Positions 1 to 9,189 of a DNA stretch of 64,000 nucleotides are shown piece after piece. Position 1 is the stretch's first letter; the number at the start of each line of letters is the position of its first letter. The notes beneath the pieces are model-generated. The model was not told the origin of the DNA. It ran no database searches and saw only the letters and a list, made by a program, of their open reading frames with translations. The stretch comes from Hymenobacter terrestris (lineage in GTDB: Bacteria > Bacteroidota > Bacteroidia > Cytophagales > Hymenobacteraceae): contig NZ_JABKAV010000007.1 of the NCBI RefSeq assembly GCF_013377905.1, forward strand, positions 1-64,000, given 5' to 3'. The translations under genes were made by a program, and so were the position numbers.

Positions 1-602
1 ACCCAGGCCCGGCCTGTGGGCGGCCCGTAGGCCAGCCGCAGCACAGCGGCCAACACCAGCGCCCCGCTGCCCACCAGCAGGCTTTCCTTGGTCAGGCCCG
101 AAGTCCAGTACATTACCGTGGGCCAGAGCAGGAAAGCACCCACGGCCGCCAGCGGCACCGCCTCGGGCCACAGCCGCCGCAGCTGCCGCACTAGTTCCCA
201 ACTGCCCACAAAGCTGAACACCGATAGATACAGCACGTTCAGCGTGGCGCTGCCCAGGCTGGCCAGGTTCAGCACCGATAGCAGCTTGACCAGAAAAAGC
301 GTGTTGGAGAAACCGTGAAATACCAGCTTTGCGCCCTGCCAGTGGAATTCGTCGGTCGGCAGCATCTGCAGCCACTGGCCGGGGGTCTGCCACAACTGGT
401 CGGTCATGCGCCGGCTCCAATCCAGGAAATATACTGCGTCCTCGGTCAGCGCGACTAGAGTAATAGCCGTGGCCAGCAGCTTCAGGGCCAGCGTGGGCAG
501 CACCCAACGGCCTACCTGCGGCAGCTGCCGCACCCGGGGCAGCCACCGCCACAGCAGCCACAGCAGGCCGGTATTGAGCAGGAGGGCTAGAATAATCTTC
601 AT
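1..602 (-). CDS. Hydrophobic membrane protein, N-terminal part only
   Basis: An open frame starts at an ATG whose complement is at 600-602 and runs off the left edge of the window, so about 200 N-terminal residues are visible. It begins MKIILALLLNTGLLWLLWRW, a likely first membrane segment, and has further hydrophobic stretches around residues 40-60 and 160-190. A segment reading VMYWTSGLTKESLLVGSGAL resembles loops in polytopic membrane proteins linked to surface polysaccharide or glycosyl transfer, but this is only an impression. The C-terminus is missing and no catalytic motif can be placed. The function is unknown; the gene is clearly coding by its codon pattern. Confidence 0.6.
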   Translation of the reverse strand, partial: MKIILALLLNTGLLWLLWRWLPRVRQLPQVGRWVLPTLALKLLATAITLVALTEDAVYFLDWSRRMTDQLWQTPGQWLQMLPTDEFHWQGAKLVFHGFSNTLFLVKLLSVLNLASLGSATLNVLYLSVFSFVGSWELVRQLRRLWPEAVPLAAVGAFLLWPTVMYWTSGLTKESLLVGSGALVLAAVLRLAYGPPTGRAW

Positions 603-671
603 TTGAGCCGCAAGCTACAAGCTGCAAGCCACAAGATGTACTGCGAAAACCTGTATCGCGCTACGCCTGCC

Positions 672-1976
672 TTAGCTACGCGGACGGAGCAGACTGGCCC
701 CAATGCCGCAGTGCACGCAGCGGCGCGGGGCGCAATAGTCGCGGTGCAGGGCCAGCAGGGCCTGCGAGTCGGCGGCGCAGGTGTTCCGGAATCCGGCCGC
801 TTCGTAGGCGTCGGTGAAGTGGTTACGTTCGGCGGGCAACTGGTCGAGCAGGCTCAGGGCCGCTTCCACCTGCTCGGGGTTGCCAACGGAGCGGGCGTAG
901 GCCACGCGTAGCGGGACGACGGTGTTGGTTATCAGCAGATGCACGCTGCTACGGCCCATTTCCGCCACTTTGCCGGGGCGGCCGGGGCGAGTGTGGGTCT
1001 GCCAGTACTCGGGCAGCGGGGCCCGGAAAAACTGCTCCAGCGCCCGCCCATCGCGGGCCGTGAGCAGGGCGTCGAAGAGCGTGGGGCGGGCGTGCAACAG
1101 AGCCACTAGCTGGGCCAGCCGCACGGTGGGGAAGTTGGCCGGCCGCAACCGCAGGAAGTTCCACTCGTGGGTGGCCAACGCCGTACCGTGCAGGTTGTGC
1201 TTGTGGCGCAGAAACCCGAACTCGGTCTGCAGGTCGCGGCTGAACTCATCCAATGGCTCTTTCAATGTTTCCTCTTCCAGAAATCCGGCCTGCCCGAACA
1301 CCAGCGCGGCCAGCTGGCGGACATCGGCTCGATAACGGCGCAATAGTGCCAGCGGCAGGGCTTTGGCCAAGCGGGCCAGCGGCTCGCTGTTCTTCTGGAA
1401 GCCAAACGCCGCGGCCAACGCGTGCCAGGCGGTAGCCTCCCAGTCCTGGCCCAGCCGCTCGTGAAGCTCGGTTACGCGGTCGGCCTTTTGCTCCATGCGC
1501 TCCAGCAGCGTGCGGCCCAACATCATCGTGCGCGTTAGCTCCGACACCTCGGGCAGCAGTGGGGCGCAGGGCAACAGCGTTTCGGGCGGTTGGCTGCGCA
1601 GCTTCTCGTAGGCGGCCAGGGCACCGGCCGGCAGCCGCGCCGCCAGCGCCAGCACTGGAATTTCGGAGCCGTTGGTGCGCTGCACCGGCACGTCGGCCGC
1701 GTGCACTACGTGCAGCACCACCTGGTCGTACTTGGGGTCAGTCTGGTGCTGGTGGCGGTGCCAGTCGGAGGCGCGCAAATGAATTTCCACAGCCCCGCTC
1801 CACTCCACATTGCCCAGCAGGAGGCGAGCCTGCAAGAAATCGGGACCGGCATCGGGGTTGCGGTGGCCGGGCCGCAACACGGTTATCGGCTGGCCGTCGT
1901 CGGTTTGCAGGTCGATTTTATCGAAGTACTGATGCTGCCAGATGTAGTGGAGGAAATCTTCCTGCATATTTTGCAC
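672..1976 (-). CDS. DUF2851 family protein
   Basis: This 434-residue soluble protein matches the DUF2851 family, which is common in Bacteroidota and has no established biochemical role. The conserved start of the family is visible (EDFLHYIWQHQYFD near residues 6-19), followed by GHRNPDAGPDF and VEIHLRASDWHRHQH around residues 37-75, and a C-terminal Cys-rich stretch CAPRRCVHCGIG that could bind metal. A second in-frame Met at residue 4 gives an equally plausible start. The gene is divergent from the Sel1-repeat gene on its right and follows the direction of the truncated membrane protein on its left, with a 69-base gap. Confidence 0.85.
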   Translation of the reverse strand: MQNMQEDFLHYIWQHQYFDKIDLQTDDGQPITVLRPGHRNPDAGPDFLQARLLLGNVEWSGAVEIHLRASDWHRHQHQTDPKYDQVVLHVVHAADVPVQRTNGSEIPVLALAARLPAGALAAYEKLRSQPPETLLPCAPLLPEVSELTRTMMLGRTLLERMEQKADRVTELHERLGQDWEATAWHALAAAFGFQKNSEPLARLAKALPLALLRRYRADVRQLAALVFGQAGFLEEETLKEPLDEFSRDLQTEFGFLRHKHNLHGTALATHEWNFLRLRPANFPTVRLAQLVALLHARPTLFDALLTARDGRALEQFFRAPLPEYWQTHTRPGRPGKVAEMGRSSVHLLITNTVVPLRVAYARSVGNPEQVEAALSLLDQLPAERNHFTDAYEAAGFRNTCAADSQALLALHRDYCAPRRCVHCGIGASLLRPRS

Positions 1977-2066
1977 GGTAATTCTATAGTTTGCCTTCTA
2001 CGTATCTCTCAATTGCCTCTTCCTTTTGATTACAGCATCGCGGCGGATAGTACCCGCCGGGCGCTG

Positions 2067-2864
2067 GTGGTTTTCTACCGTTCGCGCTGGACCCGCAACC
2101 ACTCCTCTAAATATATCAAGCGCGCCGCAGTATTGCTCCACCAGGCAGCAGATTTAGGTAACATCAGCGCTATGGCCTTTTTGGGCCTCATGTACGGGGA
2201 TGGTTGGGGCGTGGCGGAAGATTACGATAAAGCCATTTTCTGGCTGCAGAAAGCAGCGGCGGCCCACCATCCGCTGGCACTCTATAATCTGGCCATAGCC
2301 CACGATAACGGCCTAGGCGTGCCCAAGAGTGCCAGCCAGGCGTTTCAGCTATTCGCGGCGGCGGCCAACCTGCAATATGCCGACGCCATGCACGCGCTCG
2401 GCACGATGTACGAGCAAGGCACCGGCACCGAAAAGGACCATCCCAAAGCCCGCTATTGGTACAGAAAAGCAGCCATCGCCGGGTACGCTACGGCTATGCA
2501 CGAATTAGGGCGATGTTACCTGCGCGGCATCGGAGGCCCCGTAAGGCTGCCCGCAGCCAAGCAGTGGCTGGCCGCGGCCCACGCGGCAGGCGAAGCAATG
2601 GCGGCGGTGGCTCTGGGCAATTACTGTACACTGTTATCCCCCCCGGATTGGGAGCAGGCCTTAGGTTGGTATGAACGAGCTGTGGAGCAGGGCCCTCAAG
2701 AGGAAAGCGCCAGAGCTTTGTACCAGCTTGGAAAAGCGGCTTTGCTGGGTCACTACATTCCCGGTCGCTCCCGGGAGGCCAAAGAATATTTTCAGTGGGC
2801 CGCAAAATTCGGCCATCAGAAAGCGGCTATCGAGCTCGCCTTGATCACGGGCGAATCGTTCTAA
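2067..2864 (+). CDS. Sel1-like repeat (tetratricopeptide-type) protein
   Basis: The protein is built of about six Sel1-like repeats, each with a signature such as AMAFLGLMYGDGWGV, ALYNLAIAHDNGLGV, AMHALGTMYEQGTGT and AMHELGRCYLRGIGG. Such repeats form alpha-solenoids that act as protein-protein interaction scaffolds. There is no signal peptide, so it is probably cytoplasmic. The start is uncertain. The frame is open far upstream, but that part lies antisense to the DUF2851 gene. A GTG at 2067 keeps the whole first repeat; an ATG at 1932 would overlap the neighbour by 45 bases, and the ATG at 2172 would cut the first repeat. Its partner is unknown. Confidence 0.75.
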   Translation: MVFYRSRWTRNHSSKYIKRAAVLLHQAADLGNISAMAFLGLMYGDGWGVAEDYDKAIFWLQKAAAAHHPLALYNLAIAHDNGLGVPKSASQAFQLFAAAANLQYADAMHALGTMYEQGTGTEKDHPKARYWYRKAAIAGYATAMHELGRCYLRGIGGPVRLPAAKQWLAAAHAAGEAMAAVALGNYCTLLSPPDWEQALGWYERAVEQGPQEESARALYQLGKAALLGHYIPGRSREAKEYFQWAAKFGHQKAAIELALITGESF

Positions 2865-2905
2865 AAAAAACCGGCCCGCCCCCGCAGAAATAGCAGGAGC
2901 GGGCC
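2863..2905 (-). terminator. Intrinsic terminator of the lolA-like gene
   Basis: On the minus strand a GC-rich hairpin (GGCCCGC...GCGGGCC) is followed by eight U residues, encoded by the A-run at 2863-2870. It lies just after the stop of the minus-strand lolA-like gene and also abuts the end of the convergent Sel1 gene. Confidence 0.8.
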
Positions 2906-2928
2906 AGTTAGACTTACAGGCTTAGCGA

Positions 2929-3573
2929 CTAGCGTAGGTCAATCACCTTTACACCTTTGTACTTGGTCTTATCGAAGTTGAAGGTGGTGGCGTCCACCGG
3001 CGCGTTGGGCAGGAACTTGCTGATGCGGTAGGTGTAGCGGTTGCCGTTCTTCTTGTACATCTGCCAGCTTTTCACCGCTTTATCGGTTCGGCCTACTTTC
3101 AGGCGCACTTTATACACTGGATTGTTGCGGTCCTCAGGCGACAAGTCGATGATGTCGACCATCTCGCCGCCTTCCTTGGCTTCGCCGGCGTAGTTGTACT
3201 TGTAGCCTTTCTTGTAGAGCGTATAAATCTGCGAGGGCGATACTTCCTGCTCGTCGGCCTCGTAGTCGGACACGTTCACCTCGTTTTCCGACTTCATGTA
3301 GGTCCACATGGTCTGGCCGTTGTTGATGACCTCCTGGCCACTCATCTTCAGCCGGAACTTCTGGCCGCTCACCGTAATGTCGCCGCTCAAGTTCTCCTTC
3401 ACTTTGGCCGCATCGTTTTCGAGGGTTTGGGTGAAAGTGGCTTTAAAGGCCTTCATAGCCTTGTATTTCGCGCTCATCTGATCCAGAATCTTCTCCGCTT
3501 TGGGGTCCTGCTGAGCCGAAGCCACGGAGGTAAACGAAACGGATAAAGCGAGCAGAGCAAGGTACTTTTTCAT
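2929..3573 (-). CDS. lolA: LolA-like outer membrane lipoprotein carrier
   Basis: This 214-residue periplasmic protein has a signal peptide (MKKYLALLALSVSFTSVASA, cleaved before QQDPKAEK). The LolA fold pattern is visible: FKATFTQTLEN near residue 45, a long antiparallel beta region (GDITVSGQKFRLKMSGQEVI), and a C-terminal DATTFNFDK motif. LolA-type proteins carry lipoproteins from the inner to the outer membrane. The frame is open 41 codons further upstream, but the Met at 3573 begins an obvious signal peptide, so that start was chosen. It follows ftsK on the same strand after 140 bases, a gene order I recall from other Bacteroidota. Confidence 0.85.
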   Translation of the reverse strand: MKKYLALLALSVSFTSVASAQQDPKAEKILDQMSAKYKAMKAFKATFTQTLENDAAKVKENLSGDITVSGQKFRLKMSGQEVINNGQTMWTYMKSENEVNVSDYEADEQEVSPSQIYTLYKKGYKYNYAGEAKEGGEMVDIIDLSPEDRNNPVYKVRLKVGRTDKAVKSWQMYKKNGNRYTYRISKFLPNAPVDATTFNFDKTKYKGVKVIDLR

Positions 3574-3713
3574 TGCAGAGGGAAAGGTGTCTTTTACAGT
3601 ATTGAGTAGTGAGACGTGCGAAGCGGGACTTTGTTCAATGTAAGGCGAAGAAAAGTTCGGTACCCCGACCACACTTAGCCTACAAATCCAGCCCAACTAC
3701 TTCATACAACCAC

Positions 3714-6686
3714 TTACTTGGGCAACGTATTCAACAACTGTTCCAAACTGTACTCATCCGGAATTAATACCTCCCGGGCCTTGCTGCCTTCGAATGGTCC
3801 CACGATACCAGCGTTTTCCAACTGGTCAATCAGGCGGCCGGCGCGGTTGTAGCCGAGCTTGAGACGGCGCTGCAGCAGCGAGGTACTGCCCTGTTGGTGC
3901 GTAACAATAACGCGGGCCGCCTCCTCGAACATATTGTCGCGGTCGGCGGGGTCGAAATCGTCGCTGTTGCCATTGCCGCCGCCGTCCTCGCCCACCACTT
4001 CGGGCAGGTGGTAGGCGTCGGGGTAGCCCTGCTGCCCGCCCACGAAGTCGCACAGGCGGTCCACCTCGGGCGTGTCGATAAACGCGCACTGCACCCGGAT
4101 AATGTCGGAGCCCTGCGAAATCAGCATGTCGCCCTGGCCGATGAGCTGGTCGGCGCCGCCGGCATCGAGGATGGTGCGCGAGTCGATTTTGCTCGTCACC
4201 TTGAAGGAAATCCGGCAGGGGAAGTTGGCCTTGATGATGCCGGTAATCACGTTTACCGAGGGGCGCTGGGTGGCCACAATCAGGTGGATGCCGATGGCGC
4301 GAGCCAACTGAGCGAGGCGGGCAATGGGCGTTTCCACCTCCTTCCCGGCCGTCATCATCAGGTCGGCCAGCTCGTCAATCACCAGCACAATGAAGGGCAT
4401 ATAGCGGTGGCCCTTCTTGGGATTTAGGCGGCGCTCCACGAACTTGCGGTTGTACTCCTTCAGGTTGCGGCAACCGGCATCCTTAAGCAAATCGTAGCGC
4501 TTGTCCATCTCCATACACAGCGAGTTGAGCGTGTTAACCACCTTCTTGGTGTCGGTGATGATGGGCTCCTCGGTGTCGGGTAGCTTGGCCAGGAAGTGGC
4601 GCTCAATCTTGTTGAAGATGCTCAATTCCACCTTTTTGGGGTCGACGAGCACAAACTTAAGCTGGCTGGGGTGGCGCTTGTAAATCAGCGAAGCCAGAAT
4701 CACGTTCAGGCCCACCGACTTACCCTGGCCCGTGGCGCCGGCCATCAGCAGGTGGGGCATCTTGGCCAGATCGACTACAAATACCTCGTTGGTAATGGTG
4801 CGGCCGAAGGCAATGGGCAGGTCCATTTCCGTAGAAATGAACTTGTCTGTGTTGAACACCGAGCGGATGCTCACCATCTCCTTCTTGGCATTCGGCACCT
4901 CGATACCAATGGTACCCTTGCCCGGAATAGGCGCGATGATACGGATACCCAACGCAGCCAAACTCAGCGCGATATCGTCTTCGAGGCTCTTGATTTTACT
5001 GATGCGCACCCCGGCGTCGGGCACGATTTCGTAGAGCGTGACCGTGGGGCCGATGGTGGCCTTGATGCTGGCGATATTGATGCCATAGTGGCCCAGCGTT
5101 TCTACAATGCGGTCCTTATTGGCTTCCAGCTCCTCCTTGGTTACCTGGGCTTTGGCCTGGCCGTAGTCGTTGAGCAACTCCAGAGTAGGGTACTGGTAGC
5201 GGGGCAGGTCGAGGGTCGGGTCGTACTCGCCGGTCGGCATGGCCTCGGCCTCCTCGTCTTCCTCGGCAATAACGGCCATATCGGGTCCGGCCGAAGGGTC
5301 GAGCTCAGGCTTCCCGGTGGCATCTTCTACCTCGAACGAGAGCCCTACGGGCTTAGCCGGCGCGGCAACTGGCAACGGCAGAGAAGCCGGCAGCGGGGCA
5401 TCATCATCAGCCAAATCGGCCAGCGAAAGTGGCGTGGGCACGCTGGCGGCCAGGGGCGCAGCCGGGGCCACCGGTGCGCGGTCGGGCTCGGGCTCGGCTA
5501 CTTCAATAGAGAAGCTGGGGCCGCTGGACTTTGGTGCTATTACTGCTGCCGCAGCAGCAGCCACCGGAGCCACGCTCAGGGGCAGCGCCGAAGCACCGGC
5601 CGCCAGCCCCCCTCCTACTGTGTTGGCCGCCGCCAGCGCCGACGAAGCCACGGCGCCGGTCCGGAGCGGTATGGGGTCCGCTTCGTCGTCTTCGAATTCG
5701 TCGTCGGCTTCCTCCTGCTCCTCAACTGCCACGGCCTGCGAACCGCGCGTATCGCGCATCGTGAGGCCCAGGGGGTTGTCGTCGGCATCAATAGCCGAAG
5801 GAGCGTCCACGGCCCAGGGAGCGGGCTCGTTGGTGACGCGGCGGTTGGCGGCGGGCTCGGTTTCGTCGGCCGCATCATCGGCGGGGCTGCTACCCAGGTT
5901 GAGGGTAGTGACATTAAAGAAGAACACCACGAACGAAATCAGCAGGAAGGCCAGCAACAGCACCGTGCCCCAGCCAATGAGGCTGTCGAGCCAGAAAGCC
6001 GTTTCGTAACCCACGCCGCCGCACAAAAAGTCGAGGCTATGGGCCAGTACGGGGTCGATGCCGGGGGTTTGCAGCGAGAGCACCACGTAGCCCAGCAGCA
6101 CACTCAGCCAGAGCGTAGTGAACAGGCACAAGGCCAGCACGTAGCTGAACGACACGGCCCCGCGTCGAAACACAATTTTATAGCCTAGGAAAAAGACTAT
6201 CGGAATCAGGGCAAACGCGGCCACGCCAAAACCGTCCTGAATCAGCCATTCGGCCAGCAGCGCGCCCACCACGCCCAGCCAGTTGCCGGTTTCCTGGCCT
6301 GCATCGCGTAGGGCGGTGCGGCCCACGCTTTCGGTCACGCTCTGGTCGGCATGGCCGGTGAACAGGAACGAGACGAAGGCAATGGTGAGGTAGATGGAGC
6401 TGAAGAGCAGAAAAAAGCCCATAAACAGCTGGAAGCGCCGGTCGCGCAGGAAATCGAAGATACCTCCCAGTTGAAATACCGGCAGTTTAAGCGGCTTACG
6501 CTCTTTTTTGGGCTTGGCCGCGGCCGCCGACTTCGGCTCGTTGCGCCGGTTTTCGCGCGGAGGCACGTCGGCGGAAGCAGCAGCGGGGCGGGGTTGATTG
6601 CGGGCCGGCCGCGGCTCCGCCGGACGAGGCTCGTTGCCGCGGCGGGTGGGGGTTTCAGCCGGTTGCTTGTAGGTATTTTTAGCCAT
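3714..6686 (-). CDS. ftsK: DNA translocase FtsK/SpoIIIE
   Basis: This 990-residue septal DNA pump helps segregate chromosome ends at division. A basic, Pro-rich N-terminus is followed by about four membrane segments (residues 85-265), then an acidic, Ala/Pro-rich linker (about 270-500). The motor domain carries Walker A GATGQGKS (near 648) and Walker B VLVIDELADL (near 762), with the FtsK phrases ATQRPSVNVITG and GQGDML. The C-terminal gamma domain (about 925-990) has QGSTSLLQRRLKLGYNRAGR, the winged helix that reads polar guide sequences. Its length is usual for the family. The long open frames on the opposite strand are codon-bias shadows. Confidence 0.97.
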   Translation of the reverse strand: MAKNTYKQPAETPTRRGNEPRPAEPRPARNQPRPAAASADVPPRENRRNEPKSAAAAKPKKERKPLKLPVFQLGGIFDFLRDRRFQLFMGFFLLFSSIYLTIAFVSFLFTGHADQSVTESVGRTALRDAGQETGNWLGVVGALLAEWLIQDGFGVAAFALIPIVFFLGYKIVFRRGAVSFSYVLALCLFTTLWLSVLLGYVVLSLQTPGIDPVLAHSLDFLCGGVGYETAFWLDSLIGWGTVLLLAFLLISFVVFFFNVTTLNLGSSPADDAADETEPAANRRVTNEPAPWAVDAPSAIDADDNPLGLTMRDTRGSQAVAVEEQEEADDEFEDDEADPIPLRTGAVASSALAAANTVGGGLAAGASALPLSVAPVAAAAAAVIAPKSSGPSFSIEVAEPEPDRAPVAPAAPLAASVPTPLSLADLADDDAPLPASLPLPVAAPAKPVGLSFEVEDATGKPELDPSAGPDMAVIAEEDEEAEAMPTGEYDPTLDLPRYQYPTLELLNDYGQAKAQVTKEELEANKDRIVETLGHYGINIASIKATIGPTVTLYEIVPDAGVRISKIKSLEDDIALSLAALGIRIIAPIPGKGTIGIEVPNAKKEMVSIRSVFNTDKFISTEMDLPIAFGRTITNEVFVVDLAKMPHLLMAGATGQGKSVGLNVILASLIYKRHPSQLKFVLVDPKKVELSIFNKIERHFLAKLPDTEEPIITDTKKVVNTLNSLCMEMDKRYDLLKDAGCRNLKEYNRKFVERRLNPKKGHRYMPFIVLVIDELADLMMTAGKEVETPIARLAQLARAIGIHLIVATQRPSVNVITGIIKANFPCRISFKVTSKIDSRTILDAGGADQLIGQGDMLISQGSDIIRVQCAFIDTPEVDRLCDFVGGQQGYPDAYHLPEVVGEDGGGNGNSDDFDPADRDNMFEEAARVIVTHQQGSTSLLQRRLKLGYNRAGRLIDQLENAGIVGPFEGSKAREVLIPDEYSLEQLLNTLPK

Positions 6687-6706
6687 TAGAAAAGTACGCC
6701 AGATAC

Positions 6707-6714
6707 CAAATCTA
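6707..6714 (-). promoter_or_regulatory. Bacteroidota-type -7 element upstream of ftsK
   Basis: The minus strand reads TAGATTTG here, a match to the TAnnTTTG element of the Bacteroidota primary sigma factor. It lies 20 bases before the ftsK ATG, predicting a leader of about 15 bases. Confidence 0.5.
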
Positions 6715-6892
6715 GGTATAAAAGAGGTGAAAAGGCGAGAAAATCCAAGCCAAGATAGTGAGATGATGAACCCGGGCGTTTGGCGCTGTAGGGCCGCAGC
6801 GGCCCGCCGGCTGGCGCTAGGCCATTGAGCCCGAACACTTAGCCTGCACGGCCCGCGCGTGCAAACGCCCGGTGCGCCTGCTCTCGGGTTCC

Positions 6893-8626
6893 CTATAGCA
6901 CCTCATACACCCACAGGTGCCAGTAGGCGTCTGGGGCGGCGTACTGGCCAAACAGGCGCAGGCCGCTGGCTCCGGGCCGGGCCAGCCGGGCCGCCGACAA
7001 TACGTAGCGCCCGCCGAGCCGGCGGAAAGCCGCGGCATCGAACTGCCAGTGCTGCACGGTGCGGGCCGGCGTGGCAGGCACCCGGAAATTCTTACCCAAC
7101 TCGGCCGAAAACAGGTAGCAGCGGTTGCCCCAGGCATCGAAGTACGTGGCCAACTCCGGGCTTTTGGCCAGCTCACCAGCTATTAGAGGTCGGAAGGCGT
7201 GCTTGTAGGCCAGCGGGTAGTTGTTGAGGTAGGCATCGAGGGTAAAAAAACCGTTGAGCGTAGCCACGGCCGGTGGAAAGCCCAGGCATGCTACCCTGTA
7301 GGCTGCCGACTGCTGGCCGGTGCGCTCGGTAATAGCTTGTTGAACCCGCTCAAACAGATTGGGGGCTACATAGGCGGCATAGGTGGGCTCCGAAACCGGT
7401 AGCCGGCCCAGCAGACGGCGCACATTTAGCGTCCATTCGGTATTGAACCCCAGCCCGATGGCCAGCTGCAACGCCACCAGCGCCCAGCGGCCCCGACCGG
7501 CCGGCAGCTGGCGCAGGCTTAAAGCCAGCAGGGCAAACCACGCCAGCGGCAACAGAAAGTGAAGCCGCGAAAGATTGAAAGCCCGGAGCAGCGGCAGCGC
7601 CTGCTGGCCCACCGCTGTCAGCTGCGGGTAGAAACCGCAAAACAGCGCGGCCCCGGCTAGGGCCAGCATTGCTCCGGCTAGCCATTGCCGCAGCTGGTGG
7701 CGGGCCGGGCCGACCGGAACCAGAAACGCAGCCGCCCCGGCGGCCAGCAGCGGGGCCAGCCACACCAGCAGCCCGCTGTGGTAGTGACCCAGCAGAAAAT
7801 AGCGCGCAGCTGCCAGCAGCCCTACTCCTACCCCAACCGGGGCCAGTCGCTCATAATCGAACTCCAGCCGGTGCGATACGAACTGCCCGCCGAGCAGCCC
7901 CGAAACCAGCGGATACTCCACCACCAGATACGTGGCTGCCAGCACAACCAGCCCTAGCAGCAGGCGGCCGGCGGCCCGGTAACAGCCCCGCCAGGTGTCC
8001 CACAACAGCAGCACTCCACCCGCCAGCAGCACAAATACCCCCGCCAGAACCAAGCTTGACCACAGTCCGAAGGCCACCAACACCACCCAGTAGGGCCAGC
8101 GGGCAGGGCCGTGGCGCAACTGTAGCAGGGCCACCGCCACCGCCGGTTGCCCCAGCACCGATACACCGTAGGTAGTGTAGGCCGGCAGCACCGCCCAGGC
8201 CAGGGCCAGCCCGGCACACAGCGCAGCGTTGCGGGGGCCGGGTAGCAGGTGGCGGCGCAAAAGCCAGTACATACTCAGCAGCCCCGCCAAACGTACCAGT
8301 AGCTCGTGCAGCAGGTAGGCAGGCAATGTAGGCAGCAGGGCCTGCAGGCCTACCAAGGGTTGCAAACCGGGTCGCAAGGCATTGCGGGGAAGTCCGTTCA
8401 GCAGGCGGTTCACCACGATGCCCGGCCGGTAGTCAAGGGCCTTGCCTTCGGTTACCAGCGCATAGCCGGTAGCCAGCTCGGTGTCGAGGTTGTCGTTGAG
8501 CAGGATGTAGGTACGGCCGGCGGGGCCTATATAGGCCAGGGCCAGCAACAGTAGTGCCGCTACTGCCCCCAGTAGGGCGTGGCGAAGGCGAAACGGCAAA
8601 GCAATGGCGCTAAAAAGAGCAGGCAT
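6893..8626 (-). CDS. Polytopic membrane protein, GT-C-like
   Basis: This 577-residue protein has roughly 10-12 hydrophobic segments. After the first segment comes an extracytoplasmic loop with LNDNLDTELATGYALVTEG; an acidic Asn-Asp motif in this position is a hallmark of GT-C-type glycosyltransferases and related large membrane proteins, where the acidic residue sits in the active site. The soluble C-terminus (after about residue 400) contains CLGFPPAVATLNGFFTLDAY and ends in ordinary beta-rich sequence. It stands alone between ftsK and a plus-strand gene. I do not recognise a characterised family with certainty; sugar or lipid-linked glycan transfer is an inference from topology only. Confidence 0.7.
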   Translation of the reverse strand: MPALFSAIALPFRLRHALLGAVAALLLLALAYIGPAGRTYILLNDNLDTELATGYALVTEGKALDYRPGIVVNRLLNGLPRNALRPGLQPLVGLQALLPTLPAYLLHELLVRLAGLLSMYWLLRRHLLPGPRNAALCAGLALAWAVLPAYTTYGVSVLGQPAVAVALLQLRHGPARWPYWVVLVAFGLWSSLVLAGVFVLLAGGVLLLWDTWRGCYRAAGRLLLGLVVLAATYLVVEYPLVSGLLGGQFVSHRLEFDYERLAPVGVGVGLLAAARYFLLGHYHSGLLVWLAPLLAAGAAAFLVPVGPARHQLRQWLAGAMLALAGAALFCGFYPQLTAVGQQALPLLRAFNLSRLHFLLPLAWFALLALSLRQLPAGRGRWALVALQLAIGLGFNTEWTLNVRRLLGRLPVSEPTYAAYVAPNLFERVQQAITERTGQQSAAYRVACLGFPPAVATLNGFFTLDAYLNNYPLAYKHAFRPLIAGELAKSPELATYFDAWGNRCYLFSAELGKNFRVPATPARTVQHWQFDAAAFRRLGGRYVLSAARLARPGASGLRLFGQYAAPDAYWHLWVYEVL

Positions 8627-8738
8627 GAAAGCAGCAGCAGGAACGGGGCCGTAAAAGTAGCTGCCTTTTTACGGCAAAACGCATCCTGACCGGCAAGCCA
8701 CACGTTAAAACAATTTCTGCTTTTTTTATACTTTTAAC

Positions 8739-9164
8739 ATGATAGAGAATTTACTATCTACTCCTGAATGTCTTGACTATTGCCAGTTACGCTATTCGGT
8801 GGAGCAGAAGCAGCTCACTGTCACCTGGCAGGGTTATGTAACGGGGCCAATGGCTTACGAAGGAGCTCAGGCCGCGCTCGACATTCTGCGCCAGTACCCG
8901 TGCTGCTGCCTACTCAACGACAACACGGACTTAGAGGGTCCCTGGTTTGATTCGATGATGTGGGTGGCGCAGCGCTGGGCCCCGGCCGCTGCTCAGGCTG
9001 GTGTGCAATATGTGGCCCATGTAGTGCGGGCCGGCACCCTGGCTACCACCTTTCTGGGCACGCCTACCCACCACTTATTCACCCAATTCGAAATCCAGTT
9101 TTTTGACATCCTGGCGGAAGCCAACGATTGGCTGGCCTCGAGCCGGCAGCATCCAGCGCACTGA
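8739..9164 (+). CDS. Small STAS/SpoIIAA-like hypothetical protein
   Basis: This 141-residue protein has no signal peptide or membrane segment. The order of strands and helices (LRYSVEQKQLTVTWQGYVTG, then a helix, CCCLLNDNTDLEGPW, another helix, VQYVAHVVRAG) resembles the SpoIIAA/STAS-like fold seen in many Bacteroidota proteins of unknown function. The phrase LLNDNTDLEGPW, a strand followed by an acidic loop, is typical of that group. No catalytic residue is evident. It is monocistronic and convergent with xerD (25-base gap). The sequence TACTTTTA ends three bases before the ATG and could be a degenerate promoter element. Confidence 0.65.
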   Translation: MIENLLSTPECLDYCQLRYSVEQKQLTVTWQGYVTGPMAYEGAQAALDILRQYPCCCLLNDNTDLEGPWFDSMMWVAQRWAPAAAQAGVQYVAHVVRAGTLATTFLGTPTHHLFTQFEIQFFDILAEANDWLASSRQHPAH

Positions 9165-9189
9165 ATACGGGCCGGTTACTGCTGGCACG

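Noticed and set aside
4596..6188. Long open frame (530 codons) on the plus strand
   Set aside because: It lies wholly antisense to ftsK, whose family motifs are complete; GC-rich codon bias opens the complementary frame. The protein has no recognisable domain.
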